Positions 26,958-38,736 of a DNA stretch of 64,000 bases are shown one piece after another; positions within the stretch are counted from its first letter, which is position 1; every line of letters begins with the position of its first letter. Location: assembly GCF_048771995.1 (NCBI RefSeq), contig NC_133033.1:3348501-3412500 (forward strand), in the 5' to 3' direction. This DNA is from Taeniopygia guttata. Its lineage: Eukaryota > Chordata > Aves > Passeriformes > Estrildidae. The notes under the pieces are model-generated. The model had not been told where the DNA came from, searched no databases, and saw only the letters and a list, made by a program, of their open reading frames with translations. A program made the translations under genes and the position numbers.

Positions 26958-29900
26958 ACATACTTTAGATACTCTGTGGTATCAAGCCAAAATCTTACAA
27001 GTTCAGAAAGTTGCTGAAATGGAATCGATGAATTCGAGAAAGTAAGGTACAACTGGGTAAGTACAAAAAAAGCAAATTTTTGCTTAGTTTTGAGTCATGC
27101 CAAGAATCTGTCTTAAAACTTTTTGAGTTTAGATCTTGAAAAGGTTCTAAAACTTACTGGGTTTCTGTTGAGTTCAAAAATTACAACTTTTTTAACACAA
27201 AACACACAACCTTTGGATGTCTGCTCCTGACCACTCAGGTTTAGCTCACCTCCCAGACATATGTGGTTACTACACACATCAAATTTAACCTCCTATATGA
27301 ATGCCAAGGTGCTCCATAGTTTAGCCCAAGGATTATTCAGCCAGATTATTTCCATAATAAAAGCCATAATGTGTTGTTAATACACCTGAGAGTCTTCATG
27401 AAGCAACACGCTGTTACTGTCTGGCTGTTACTTTAATCAGAAAAGAAAATGGATGAAGAATAACTGTCCTCTTCAAATAAATCTGTTTCATCAAATACTC
27501 CTTGGATCCTTATTCTATTACTCCAAGAATTTCCAAAAGCCACATGTTAGTGACATTCAAAATACTTTGTTTCATGAACATCCAAATGATTCATTTTTTG
27601 CCATCTTGATGCTGTGTCATCACTAATTAGTACAGACAAAAAAAAAAAAAATCATAGCACGCCCTGATGCTTTTTCCAAACAAATTTAAAGTCTCCATGT
27701 TTTCAACACTCACTGAAGTTAATTCAAATTTATTTTCACCCAGTCAGGAGTCTGTGACCACATTAAAAGGATTGTGGAAAAGATCCAGGAACGTTCCCAA
27801 TGCTGTATTCACATCCTGCAAGTCACCCTCCAAACTTACTTGCAAAAGAACTCACAATCTTTCTTCTCTCCAGAGGTGCTTATGGGGTGCCCTTTCTTCA
27901 TCTCTCTCTCTGATTGCTTTGGGTTGCTTTAACAGCTACTCCTCCACAGAATGTTTTGAGACTGTTATAGGGAATCCCAAATATATGCAGTCAAAGAGTT
28001 TAAGAATTATGTAGTGCAATGTATTATAATCTTCCTAGGCAAGAAGGGAAAATTAGGGATTTCTTAACTGAAAATACATACATCTTTATCTAAATTACAG
28101 AAAGCAAATGCACATTGTGTGAAAGGCAGAAAGGGAATTATTCACACACTCACAGGGATCTAAGAACTCATGTCCCATGCCCTGCTCCAACTCAAAGCAA
28201 AGATTTACAACTTGCATCTCCCACACTTCACACTGGATGCCAAGCCATGTGATAGAGCTATTCCAGAAACCCAAGACAAGCCATGAGCAGAAATTCCATC
28301 CTTGCCAGAGCCATGGCTGCAAACTGATCAGTTCTGACACAGATTGCACTCTAACTGGTAAAAGATTAACTGGCTGAATTATCAGAGTCAGGAACTAGGG
28401 CAGGGGGAGAGGAGGGGCTTGGAAAGTAAACTCTTGGAGTAAGGCTGCTGTTGAAGGGGGAGAAAACTGCCTGCACCACCCAGACACTGGTGTAGGCATC
28501 CTTAAATCCCTGAGGTATTCTGGGCATGGCACCAGAGGCAGGCAAGCACCAGAGCCCAGGCCAGAAAGGGTGCAGAAGGACAGAGTAGGCACGTAGAATC
28601 AGAGCTTGAGAAGCTGGAACAAGCAGGGAGGACAGTGTGTGCCTGCTGGAAGCCTTGTCCCACTGCAGAGGAGAGGAGACACAGAGGGGACAGCCCAAGC
28701 AGGACGTGCTCTGAGGTGCAGGTGCTTCAAATCTCCCAGCTGTGAGTGCTGTTTCTAAATGGCACTTCTGCCTGATCAGCAACTGCAGCTAAAAACCAGA
28801 TTCAGTCTGAAGTACAGCTTATGCATGTGTGTCTGCACTGTGTATGGATTGTGATAACACAGAGTGTTGAAACATTTATAAACAATTCTAAACAAGAGTT
28901 CAGTTCCAAACTCAACAGCCTGGAGTCATTCTCATTTAACACAGAATTTATTATTCATTTTAATGGAAAAATATTCAGTCATATTCAACAAGACAAAAAG
29001 CCAGCTGCAAGGGCAGCAAGCAGTGAAGAAAACATGCACCAGCAAAGGAGCTACTGCCAAGCTAATGCCACTGCATGCACTATCCTTCCCCTCACTGCCA
29101 GGGAAAAAGAGATTTTAATTGTTTCTGCAAATGATGCCACTGTTAGCTGCACGAGTGTACAGGAGGAAGAAGGCTGATGGATCAAACAGCAGCTCTAACT
29201 GAGGATGTGAACTGTGACATACAGGAAGATCACTGACTGCCATGAAAGAAAAACCTACTCACTGACTATTGACTTAGTTATTAATGGCAGATGAATGATA
29301 TGCTAAACAGTCACTCCATGGTTTGGGCTTTTTTTTTCCTAAAGGGAGGCTCTTCTTCACTCATAAATATAAAATTAAGAGCAGAGTTGTGAAAACAGAA
29401 TATAGAAGACTGCATTTCACTGAGAGGCAGTTACCAAGCAAATACCTACCCCCATCCAACATGCCCCACCCACTTAAAATAAACAATAAAGTTCAGCATC
29501 TCTGATTTAATGGGACTAGTATTTTTTAGAAATAGCTGGTATGTAATGTCATTAGTATGAGGAAAACATAACATGCATCCTTTTGTTTTGGCACAAGCTA
29601 CAATAACATTTTCAGCCAGAAATTAGTAAACAACATTTTTTTCTTCTGCTATCTCTAGGAAAAAAAACATACTAACAGGCTAATTCTGGAGCTGGGCAAC
29701 CCTTCCCTGAAGTTCTTACATTGCTGTGTTTGAGCTGTGCTCTCACTGCTCTAACACTGGTTTGCCACAGCATCAATAAATGTACAGTTGTGTTGTACTG
29801 ACAAACTCCTGCAGCAAAATAATTCCCTAGTGAAGGAGCTATGTACTCACATTTTCAGCTTACCTGCAGGCATCTACCTCCCAGAACTACCTATCACTAG

Positions 29901-31025
29901 GTATGCAGTGAACATCCCATTTTTTTTAGCCAAAGTCACCAAAATTACAGAACCCACTTAATAAACTGAACAAAGACATACCAGCAACTATAGAAGTAAA
30001 AAACTACTGCAATAATGTTTTGTAAGAAAATTGTAAAGAACAAATATAAGGAAATAACAGCAAAACGAGTGAATTTAATTGGCTATTTTAAAAGAACCAG
30101 TAACTACTTTCCTTTTTAGTGAAGGTTATATTCAAATTTGCCTTAGTGGCTTCAGAAGACTTTGTCAGAACCACCTTTCAGCTAGTTTCTAAATATTTTT
30201 CAAAGGATTCTTTGTCTCACTTTCATTTACAGTTGATGTTCTCAATTCATGTGACCACATGACAAAAGTCAAATGTGGCTGCATCCACACAAGCGAGCTT
30301 TATAAAAAAACATGTATTTGTTTGGTTTTGCATTTAACACTGGACTCTATCACCACACATGATCTACACAGGCAGAAAAATACAACACTGCTCCTAAGTG
30401 AGCCACAGATGTGCACACTTTAACCAGAGTGCCCCACAGGCCTCACAGTAGCTGCATTCAGCTGATCATTTACTGCCAACAGCCGTACCCAACACACAAA
30501 CTCCACTTGCAGGGATGGTTTTGCCATAGGAACACCTATCTGCAATCACAAGCATCAAGACCAACCAATTAATTTCATGGATGATAACTAAGAGGTGCCA
30601 GAGGGTAAAATGATTCAGCCCCAGTCAAACTGAACTGAATGTAAGCAAATACAAATCAAAGATAAGATGTCAAAAAGCCTACTATGGCCTTGAAAATTCA
30701 AGTTTTTAATTCAAACTCAAAATGGAATGGAGATGAAGAGCTGGAAGAAGAGAATACACCCTGAAGCCTCCAGTCACATCTCTATGTGGAAAAGAAAGTC
30801 AATAAGGATTAGATGAGAGTAACTTGTGACTTGAAAGAAAACCTGCAGCAACCCTCCACAAATAAATACAAGGGGAGAAGAAGAAAAAAGCCACAAGAGA
30901 TAAAGACCAGTATCTACTTTTTGTACAGTGGTGTCAACTCATTCCTCTCACTGAATGAGGTCATCTGCAGCTTCAATTCCAGGAACAAGGTGATGGAAAT
31001 GGAAGAGCACACTTAGGTCATTATT

Positions 31026-31330
31026 GAATCCAAGACTGGTTTGGGTTGGAAGAGATCTTAAATCTCACACAGGTTCCACCCCCTGCCATGGGCATGGACA
31101 CCTCCCACTATCCCAGGCTGCTCCAAGCCCCTCCTGGCTTTGGACATTTTCAGGGATGGGGACACCACACTTCTCTGGGCAGCCTGTGCCAAAACCTCAG
31201 CACCCTCACAGGGAAGAATTTCTTCCCATCTAACCCTGCCCTCTGTCAGTGTGAAACCATTCCCCCTTGTCCTGTCACTCCAGACTTCTGTCCAAAGTCC
31301 CTCTCCAGCTGCCTTGTAAGTCACCTTCGT
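31026..31330 (-). mobile_element. CR1 LINE 3'-region fragment
   Basis: The longest CR1 copy in the window, ~300 bp and antisense to the plus strand. It contains tggtttgggttggaagagat, ccccctgccatgggcatgga, tcagggatggggacaccaca, agggaagaatttcttcccat and ccattcccccttgtcctgtc in the expected CR1 order. The open frames across it are not genes; they are translations of the repeat's 3' region. Confidence 0.92.
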
Positions 31331-34300
31331 CCTTTTCCCCTTCTCCTTCCTCTTCATTACTTCCAACCAATTCACAGTAAATCTGCAAAGTCATATTCTT
31401 TAGGAATGCTTTTAATTGCTTAGATGAAAATTCTTCAAGCCACAGAAATTCCACTTCTCTCTTTAAGAGACACTCTAATCACTCACAACTTACCAGCATT
31501 GCTGATCAGACCCATGTCAGACCCTTCCTCACAGAGATCAGGTTTGCAAACACTGTTTTTAGTGGAACCCAGGGCAAAACATGATACAAGAGTTTCTCCT
31601 AATGTGGCCTTCCAGACCCAGGTCAGCACCATGGAAAGGGAGAGGACTTGGTAACAATGTACACACAATTAACTTCTCACTGTAACAACCGTCATTTAGT
31701 ATCAATACTTTAAATAACTTCCTTCCAAAAGTGCACCTAGTAATCTCCTAAATTTATCTTTTATTTATTTTATCTTTATTATTTAACTTCTATTTTATTA
31801 TTTCACTTCAGACATAAAGCAGTACTTTTCTCCACTGCACTCTTTCTGCAAAACCCGTATGAATGCAAGCAGCTGTGGAATGTGCACAGCTCCAATCTCA
31901 GGCAAAGATGTACAGAGGGAAAACAGCAAAAACATTTAATAGCAGAAACATTAAATTCCTGGGGAGTTCAAAATAAGGTCCAGAGAATTCAAAGCAAAAG
32001 TCAACAGTGATTTCTCATATATTAGAGTGTACAAGCTGACCTGGACCATGACTGCAAAGTGTCTGGCTGTGGGTTTTGTTCTGCTTTGTTTTCTTTACAA
32101 ACATCCCTGTGTTGAATGTGTTACAGCCATGTCAAGCCTTCTGATCAAGAACTTTCCAGAAACATGATGCCAACCAAAGGAACAAAGGCTCAAAGTGGCT
32201 TCTGGATACACCTTGGTTTAGCCAGTTTTGATTATGGTCACACATAGGAGAACATGCCCAATCCACTCTTTCTGTCTTAACTTCCTGGGATGCTGTCAAG
32301 TATATGACAACATTAGGGCGGAATATTGAGAAAGGAATAAAGAAGGAAAGGGAAGGAAAAACCCATCTCACTGCACTCAATAGCCAGGAAAGCTGGAGAA
32401 ACCAAAGCTATAATCACAGCCAGGCACAGTGTGGGGAACACTGTAAAACTTTCCCAGGCAGTAACCAGGTCAAACTAGGTACAGTGCACTCATTTTCTGA
32501 ACATCAGTTAGCATAATTAAGTAAAAGCATAATGGGAATTTCAGTTTCAACTTTGCAAAGCCCTCAGATAGAAAAGATAGAATAAAATGAAAATGTGTCT
32601 TTCTACCTGCTAATCTTGCAATTCTCCCATGGGATTTGAAAACTAAGCTTCCTTTTTACCAGCTTGTGCATTATCACTAGCTTAAGAAATATTCCTGTAG
32701 TCAGAATATAAAGTGTATTTTCCCTGTGGTGTGTAAGCTAGATCAAAATCTCACTCTGCCATTGGGAAATACATTAAACACAGAAAATAAAGATGATGCA
32801 ACTCAAAAAAAAAACAGGAACAACACATTAAATACCATTCTAGAAATATTTTTCCTGACCGTATCTGTAATACGTGTGTCACAGTTTACAATATATAAAA
32901 TATATAAAATATGAAGAGACTTAAATAATTTATATTTGTAGCCCAATTCAAGACAGCCCACTCAGAAACATCAGATGTGGAAACTGCTGTTGTAGGTTTC
33001 ATCTGAACAACCTGACATTCAAAGTTATTGTAAGATTTGCCTTCCTTGGTAAAAAGTGAGGGCACTTGCATTACATGAGGCTGAGTTTGAGCTGTCAGAG
33101 GCCAATGTGACCCTTTGCTGACATCCCTGATGTCAGGTAAGCCCTGGATGTATTACTGTGCCTGGCACTGAAAACAAACCCTCCCTCTGCATTTAATTCC
33201 TTTCCCCCTCCTACTTTGCAAGGAGTACAGAAGCAGTAAAAGCACTCAATCCCTCACCCCTCCAGAGCTGAAAGGTTTAGCCAGATCTCAGCAGATTACA
33301 GCCCACTGCAGGATAACTTCCTGCTCCTGAGCAGCTGAGGTGCTGCTGTGGGTTCTGAGGTGCCCAAGCTAAGCAGGACAAGCTTAAGCAGTTTAATGGT
33401 GAGTCACACCCAGAGCACTCAGGAATTGTGAGCGGGCAGCTCAGCAGGCAGACACTGAGGTGAAAAACCCTCTCTTAAGGACAATAATCTCCTTAGCTGG
33501 TATGTCAGGAGCTGAAAAAGGACATGTGAACAAGCCCTGTTCTGTACCACCCTTCTGCCAGGAAATCCCTGCTGCTGCCTGGTGCCTGGGGTCAGGAGAA
33601 TCCTGTGTCCCACCACTGGCTCATGGAGGGAACAAGCCCTGCAATGCTCTCCCCTTTACACCACAGCCTTTGAGGTCACAGCAGGCTCACACCTCCATGT
33701 GACCACATCTGGACACACCATAATTCTGGATTTCCTGAGCAGTCAGGTACAGATATCCCAGACCCTGCAATATAAAAATGCTCTAAATGCAAACGAGTCA
33801 TTTAATGTTTCTACAGCTTACATTTTGTTATTTATAAAATGACTGATGTATGATATTCATAGCTCGAGAAGGGAAGAACTAGTAGATGGCTATTCATTAT
33901 CAACATTCATTACCCCCTATTATCATTAATCTGTCAGTACCTGCTTCTACCAGTTAATTCCTTTGACTTTCCTCAATCTGCACCTTGTTACAATCTAATG
34001 TCTCATGTCTATAAGGACGGGAGAATTTGACTGCTTGAAACTGGCAGCAAGTAATTTACATTTGGGCTTTGTTAAAATGACAGTGAGCATCACTGAGGCC
34101 AAATGTAAAAAGCCAGGCTAGAGGAGGTTATAAAAATTTCAAGTGGCAAGTGTCTCTCCTTTCATCTGACAGTTGTTATTAAGAGGCCATACTTCATTGT
34201 AACACACCAAATTTAAACACACCAGATAGAGGCAGAGCTCCACATTATACACAGGGCACCTTCCCTCTACACATGGTTTATTCCTACTGATGGGACAGAA

Positions 34301-34746
34301 CTGAACTGAAGCTGGAAGTGGAGAGTTCCTCTACCAGCAGCCAAGGCCATCACACCCCAAACTGCTGGATGCCTCAAAGGCACTCCTCTGGCACTCCAGG
34401 TTCCAGCTGGAATAGGAAACACATCTCCATAACTAAATCCTAGGATACTTACTTTATTATCTGTAATTCTATTTGTATGTATATCTAATCTTAGATAAGG
34501 AAGGCATATGGAATGTTTCTTTCAGGGAACACTCCACTTCAATAAAATCAAACATTTTTCTACAAAATTGAGAGGAAGAAAGAACCTTAAAAGGTTGAAA
34601 TCACAACTTTAGCCTGACCTTACTCTGCACACACCTTGGCATTCAACACTAAGACTGAAGCCTATTGTTGTAGAAATCTCATTCTCAGGAATTAACAAGG
34701 GCACTAATCACTAGTAAAAATGCACCAGAGTGTTAAATGTACTCAC

Positions 34747-34898
34747 TTCCTTTATCCAGAGCAATTTAGGAGGCTGCATTTCTACAGACATGGCTCCCCC
34801 TACGTAGTTCAGAACCCTGTGCTGGGTGGCATTGATGCGCTGGACTTGGCTCACTGCACGATGGTCCATCCACATGATCACATTCCTATGGTTCTGTC
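34747..34898 (-). CDS. FGGY: FGGY coding exon 3: residues 105-155, W-x-D-x-R substrate-site motif
   Basis: The exon begins GACAGAACC after a pyrimidine-rich tract (tttccccccaag) and ends AAGGAA before a GTGAGT donor. Its 152 nt complete G105 and add 50 codons (phase 1 in, phase 0 out). It contains [15 protein letters not shown], where W114, D116 and R118 form the conserved W-x-D-x-R motif of FGGY kinases; the Asp and Arg of this motif sit at the sugar-binding site in the family. [20 protein letters not shown] (about residues 135-154) is the conserved 'GG..s.e....KllWlk' segment. The start of this exon could be shifted by nearby bases, but only this acceptor keeps the frame from the previous exon. 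Confidence 0.95.
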
Positions 34899-36609
34899 CT
34901 TGGGGGGAAACAGGAAAAAGAGTTCTTTTAGCTCTGCTTTAACCCCAGCTCAGCACTCTAAGTTACCAGGCTCTCAACTGCTTCACACTTTCACTTCTAC
35001 ACTGAAAACTCAAATTCTGTTTGTGTTAATAATTCACAGTGGGTATTTAAATATAAAATTTTAGCCCTCTGACCCAACTTTAGCACATGCTGAGCACTGA
35101 GAACGCTGACTGAAACCAATCAGGCTTGTGAGCATTCAAGAACTGTGAAACACCATTTTCTCTTGTATTTCATTTGAAGAACCCAAACTTCCTGACAAAG
35201 TTCACATATTTAGTTAAAAAAATAAAGGAACATTTTGGTGACCAAAAACTAAAAATGTGACAAAATCTGAACCATTATGTTGTGAATTGAAATTAACCCC
35301 ATCAGCTACAGGGATTTTCTTTCCTCTTCTATGGTTATGAGAAGAACCACCCTAATTTCTTTCCAAAATACTGTTCCGAGGGGGATAATTTGCTGAAATG
35401 CTTTTATTTTGGATGTGCAAGGGAAAAAGCATTTGGCAAGTCTGCAGCACACACAAATGAGAACAAGAAGCAAAGAATGTTTTATCCAAATGAACCTCCA
35501 GAGGACCTGCCAGAGAGAGGGAACAGCAATCCAGGTGACACTGCAGATTCCTCTCTGGCTAAGTAAAAACAAGGCAGAAGTGTGAGGCACATCAATATTT
35601 CCAAAATGGGTTGAAATACAGCTCAGAACTGTGAAACTGCCTGAAACACCACCACTACAAGGCTCTTCACAGCATTACAGTATTGAGTGAATTATTGTCT
35701 TGTTGTTTAGCACCACCACTGTGTAAACTCAAAGTTCTCAGGGATATCAGAGCACAGAAAATGAGAACTGAATTTGACTCATTAGACCCAAAATAGCCTC
35801 AGACATCATTAGGCATTGAAGAGATTGTAAGAGACTCTCAAATTGAAAAATAAATAATCTGATCTAAATTTAGAAAAGGACATTTTGGGGGCAAAGCTGC
35901 GTTTTGAGAAGGGTAGAAAGAGATGACAAACATCTGAGAAGAGAAAGGGAACATACACAGAATTATGATTATGACATAGCACACACCTAATCTTAAGTGG
36001 GATTCACTGGCTGAAAGAAGTGCAGCACAGACTTTTTGTGAGTCTTCTGAATTATCTACCCAATAACTAATAAACCCCCCCCAGATTTTTAGAAAAAGGT
36101 CACAGACTGTTTTAGCACTGTCCTAGACAAAGACAGAACACCAGTGTAATAAAATACACAAACTGAACTTCTTGCCTGCAGCTCCATGACAGAGCAAGCA
36201 GTTAGACTACACTAACACTAACATTTCTAACATTCCTTTAGCCAGTCTGGATGGGCATTTAGACACACTATAAAAGCCATGATCAGTACAGTCTGAAGGA
36301 GAAGAAAACATGCCAAATAGAAAAATGAGTGTAATTTCCCTAAGAAGCAATTTCTCAAGATGAATGAATGTGATCTTAGGACACCAAATATTTAACCAAA
36401 CATTAAGTAATTCTCATCTCAGATTTTTAATTTTGCAGAAAAATTAAAACAGTAAAACCAGAGAAAAAAACCCTCTTATAAAAAAGAGTTTGTGTCATCT
36501 CCATCTCCAAGAGTCAGCCCCACCATTTGGCATTTGGAGGACATGGAAAATTCCCTCCCATCAGTGGTAAAATTCAGACAATAACACCACATTTTGTGTG
36601 GAGCCCTAC
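34899..36609 (-). other. FGGY: FGGY intron (~1.7 kb) between coding exons 2 and 3
   Basis: Bounded by GTAGGG at the right and ccccccaag at the left. No repeat or gene was recognised inside it. Confidence 0.85.
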
Positions 36610-36721
36610 CTTCAGAGTTGACTGCCAAAGGTTGGAACTGTTCATCCACCACAACAAGGGAACAGGTAGCATCAAACCCAAGCCCTCGAATCTGGCTGGC
36701 ATCCACTCCACGGACAACTTC
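36610..36721 (-). CDS. FGGY: FGGY coding exon 2: residues 68-104 plus first base of codon 105
   Basis: The acceptor tattttcag precedes GAAGTTGTCCG, and the exon runs 112 nt to a GTAGGG donor (phase 0 in, phase 1 out). It encodes [16 protein letters not shown], then [19 protein letters not shown] and SEG. The [14 protein letters not shown] block (residues 78-91) is the conserved strand-loop of the FGGY N-terminal domain, equivalent to the 'I.giG.sgq..s.v.ld' block of sugar kinases. FGGY orthologues have DATCS where many bacterial sugar kinases have a Gly-Gln pair. The codon split at G105 is completed by GA at the start of the next exon. Confidence 0.95.
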
Positions 36722-38535
36722 CTGAAAATACACAAAACACACAGGAATACAAATACATCCGTGCATGTGCAAGTGCCATGTGAGCTAGAAAGCACACAAA
36801 ATGAGTTTCAAGTTAGCTCAAATGATGAAATCTCCTAAATTCAGTGTTCTTTTAAACATCCAATAGTAAACACACATCAAATTACCAGAAATTCTTTGTG
36901 TTTCAAATCTGAATTCAGAGGCCTTTATCCACAGTCCTGGATAAAAGCAGGAAGCACAAAAATATCAGTAAATAAACGTAGCAGAAAACCTGCAATGTTA
37001 ATTTTCTCTCTTTTCTAAAGCTTGGAACTGAGCTGGATGTGAAACATGGGCCAGGATTAGGACCGAGTGTTTCCATCAGTTACTTCACTGATGTCCTGCC
37101 TGTGAAAGCAACAATCTTCCAGAATTGCTTTGGTAATATTGTGTTTGTCTTGAAATACTGAAGGGTCCCAAAACTAAAGTTGGTCAAAACCTGTGGCCAT
37201 GATAACACCTCTCCAATGCACACCTTTACTCAGCTACCAAGAGTGTGAATAGCACACTTTTTGGAAGCTTTAAAAAAAAAATCTGAATCAGTGCCCCAGA
37301 ATGCCTGAACTTCATGGCTTCCAGCAGCCCTGGAAAAAAAAACACAACACCCACAATGATTAAGTGCCAAATGAGGTTGCAAGACACCTAAAATGTAGCA
37401 TGGTAATAAATTGCCACTTCTCAGCAACAATAAAAATATCATTATTTTAATTAGTACTATAAGGAAAGACTTTCAGTAGACTTGCACAGTGCCAGTCTCT
37501 TACTGGCTCTGTAAAACTGCAGTTTCTGAGACCATTTTATTGCTTAAATATAAGAGATTGCATTTAAAGAGGTCAAGAGCAAGAACAAAGCCACTCAGAC
37601 AGAGAAAAATCAAATAAGCAGAGGAAGACTTGCTCTGCTTTAATGTCAAACTGTTCTTTCCTATCACTGCTGTCACTCCCTTCTTTTCCTTCTATCCACT
37701 CACCTCCTCTTCTCCATCTCAGGACATTTCTGCAGAGCCAAGCTCATTAATGTTTGAAAAGGCTGATCAATACCAAGACAATGGGTGAACAGTCCATCTG
37801 CAAATTACCAGGCGCATCATGAATATTTAAAAAGCCAACCTTAGAACATGCAGCAGGCAGGGCCTGTAGTGAGGAGGATGAAATGGACTCTGTGTGCACT
37901 GCTAGCAAAGTCTCTAATTTACCTTTATCCTCAACATGTACAGGCAGAGCCCTGGATCAGAGGGTACAAATTTTCCCCTGGAGTAAAGTCTGTTTCAATC
38001 TGGTTTTATGCCGATACCATCCACAGACATTTGTTATTTATTTGGTCTTATAATACTGGATGCCCCTGTAAAGAGGATAACAAGTGTTACTTTAGGGGCC
38101 ATCCACAAACCAGATTACAATTCCTCTACAATAAATTCTCCTTTATGACTCCAGGGCAGCCCAATGCACATCTCTAGATATATGCACTGCCAGGTTCTGA
38201 GCAACCTTGACTCCTCCAAGAATTGTCTCGTGGGTAGAGCATACACCAGCTAAACAAAGCTCACAGATGTGAGACCTGAGGCAGTGGGTAAATCTTCCCT
38301 CTGCAATAATAGCACAAAGAAAGTTCTTTCATTCTATTTTCACTTGCAGCATGAGTTTTTTTTCACCCTGGCCTTCAACCTCACCAGTAAAACAGACATT
38401 TGTAACGGTGGTCACAAGTTACACAGCATGAACAGACCCGAGTGGAAGTGGCTGGCATGGGGACTGCAGGACTGTGAACATTCAGAACTTGCAGAGCCAC
38501 CTGCAACACAAATCCTTCATTTTGTCCTCGCCCAC
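36722..38535 (-). other. FGGY: FGGY intron (~1.8 kb) between coding exons 1 and 2
   Basis: Bounded by GTGGGC at the right and tattttcag at the left. No repeat or gene was recognised inside it. Confidence 0.85.
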
Positions 38536-38736
38536 CTTTGTGACAGAGCAGCAGGCAGCCCAGATGTCTGCAGAGGACTGCTCATAGTGGTCTGGCTGGG
38601 GCTCCCAAACCTGGATGGGTTTCTCTGCGTGTGCCACCACCGTCCCAAAGCTGTCCACGAGCGCCGCGCGAACGCTGGCTGAGCCCACGTCAACTCCAAC
38701 GTAGTATGTCACTGCAGTCTGCTTCTCACCAGGCAT
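38536..38736 (-). CDS. FGGY: FGGY coding exon 1 (usually exon 2): start codon and phosphate-binding loop, residues 1-67
   Basis: The ATG on the minus strand at 38,736 begins [18 protein letters not shown] and the frame runs 67 codons to VTK. The exon itself starts at 38,748, after a pyrimidine-rich acceptor (ttccttcaacag), so 12 nt of 5' UTR precede the ATG. It ends at a GTGGGC donor, in phase 0. The [16 protein letters not shown] segment (residues 13-28) is the first phosphate-binding motif of the FGGY/actin-like ATPase fold. [16 protein letters not shown] (about residues 44-59) is the conserved stretch that follows in FGGY and ribulokinase proteins. The upstream frame stays open past the acceptor, but the extra residues there are intronic. 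This ATG is preferred because it is the first in the exon and its position agrees with the family N-terminus. Confidence 0.95.

Larger units (their letters stand above)
25639..34746 (-). other. FGGY: FGGY intron (~9.1 kb) between coding exons 3 and 4
   Basis: Bounded by GTGAGT (right) and attag (left). It holds two CR1 fragments, at 26.75-26.96 kb (plus) and 31.03-31.33 kb (minus). The remaining sequence is ordinary AT-rich intron with no recognisable gene. Confidence 0.85.

Noticed and set aside
31024..31423. Open frames of 69-125 codons on both strands near 31 kb
   Set aside because: They lie across an antisense CR1 3' fragment and represent repeat sequence.
38482..38535. Extension of the FGGY start-codon exon past VTK ([17 protein letters not shown])
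   Set aside because: The family continues into the E-V-V-R-G sequence of the next exon, and a GT donor lies exactly after the VTK codons, so the extension is intron read-through.
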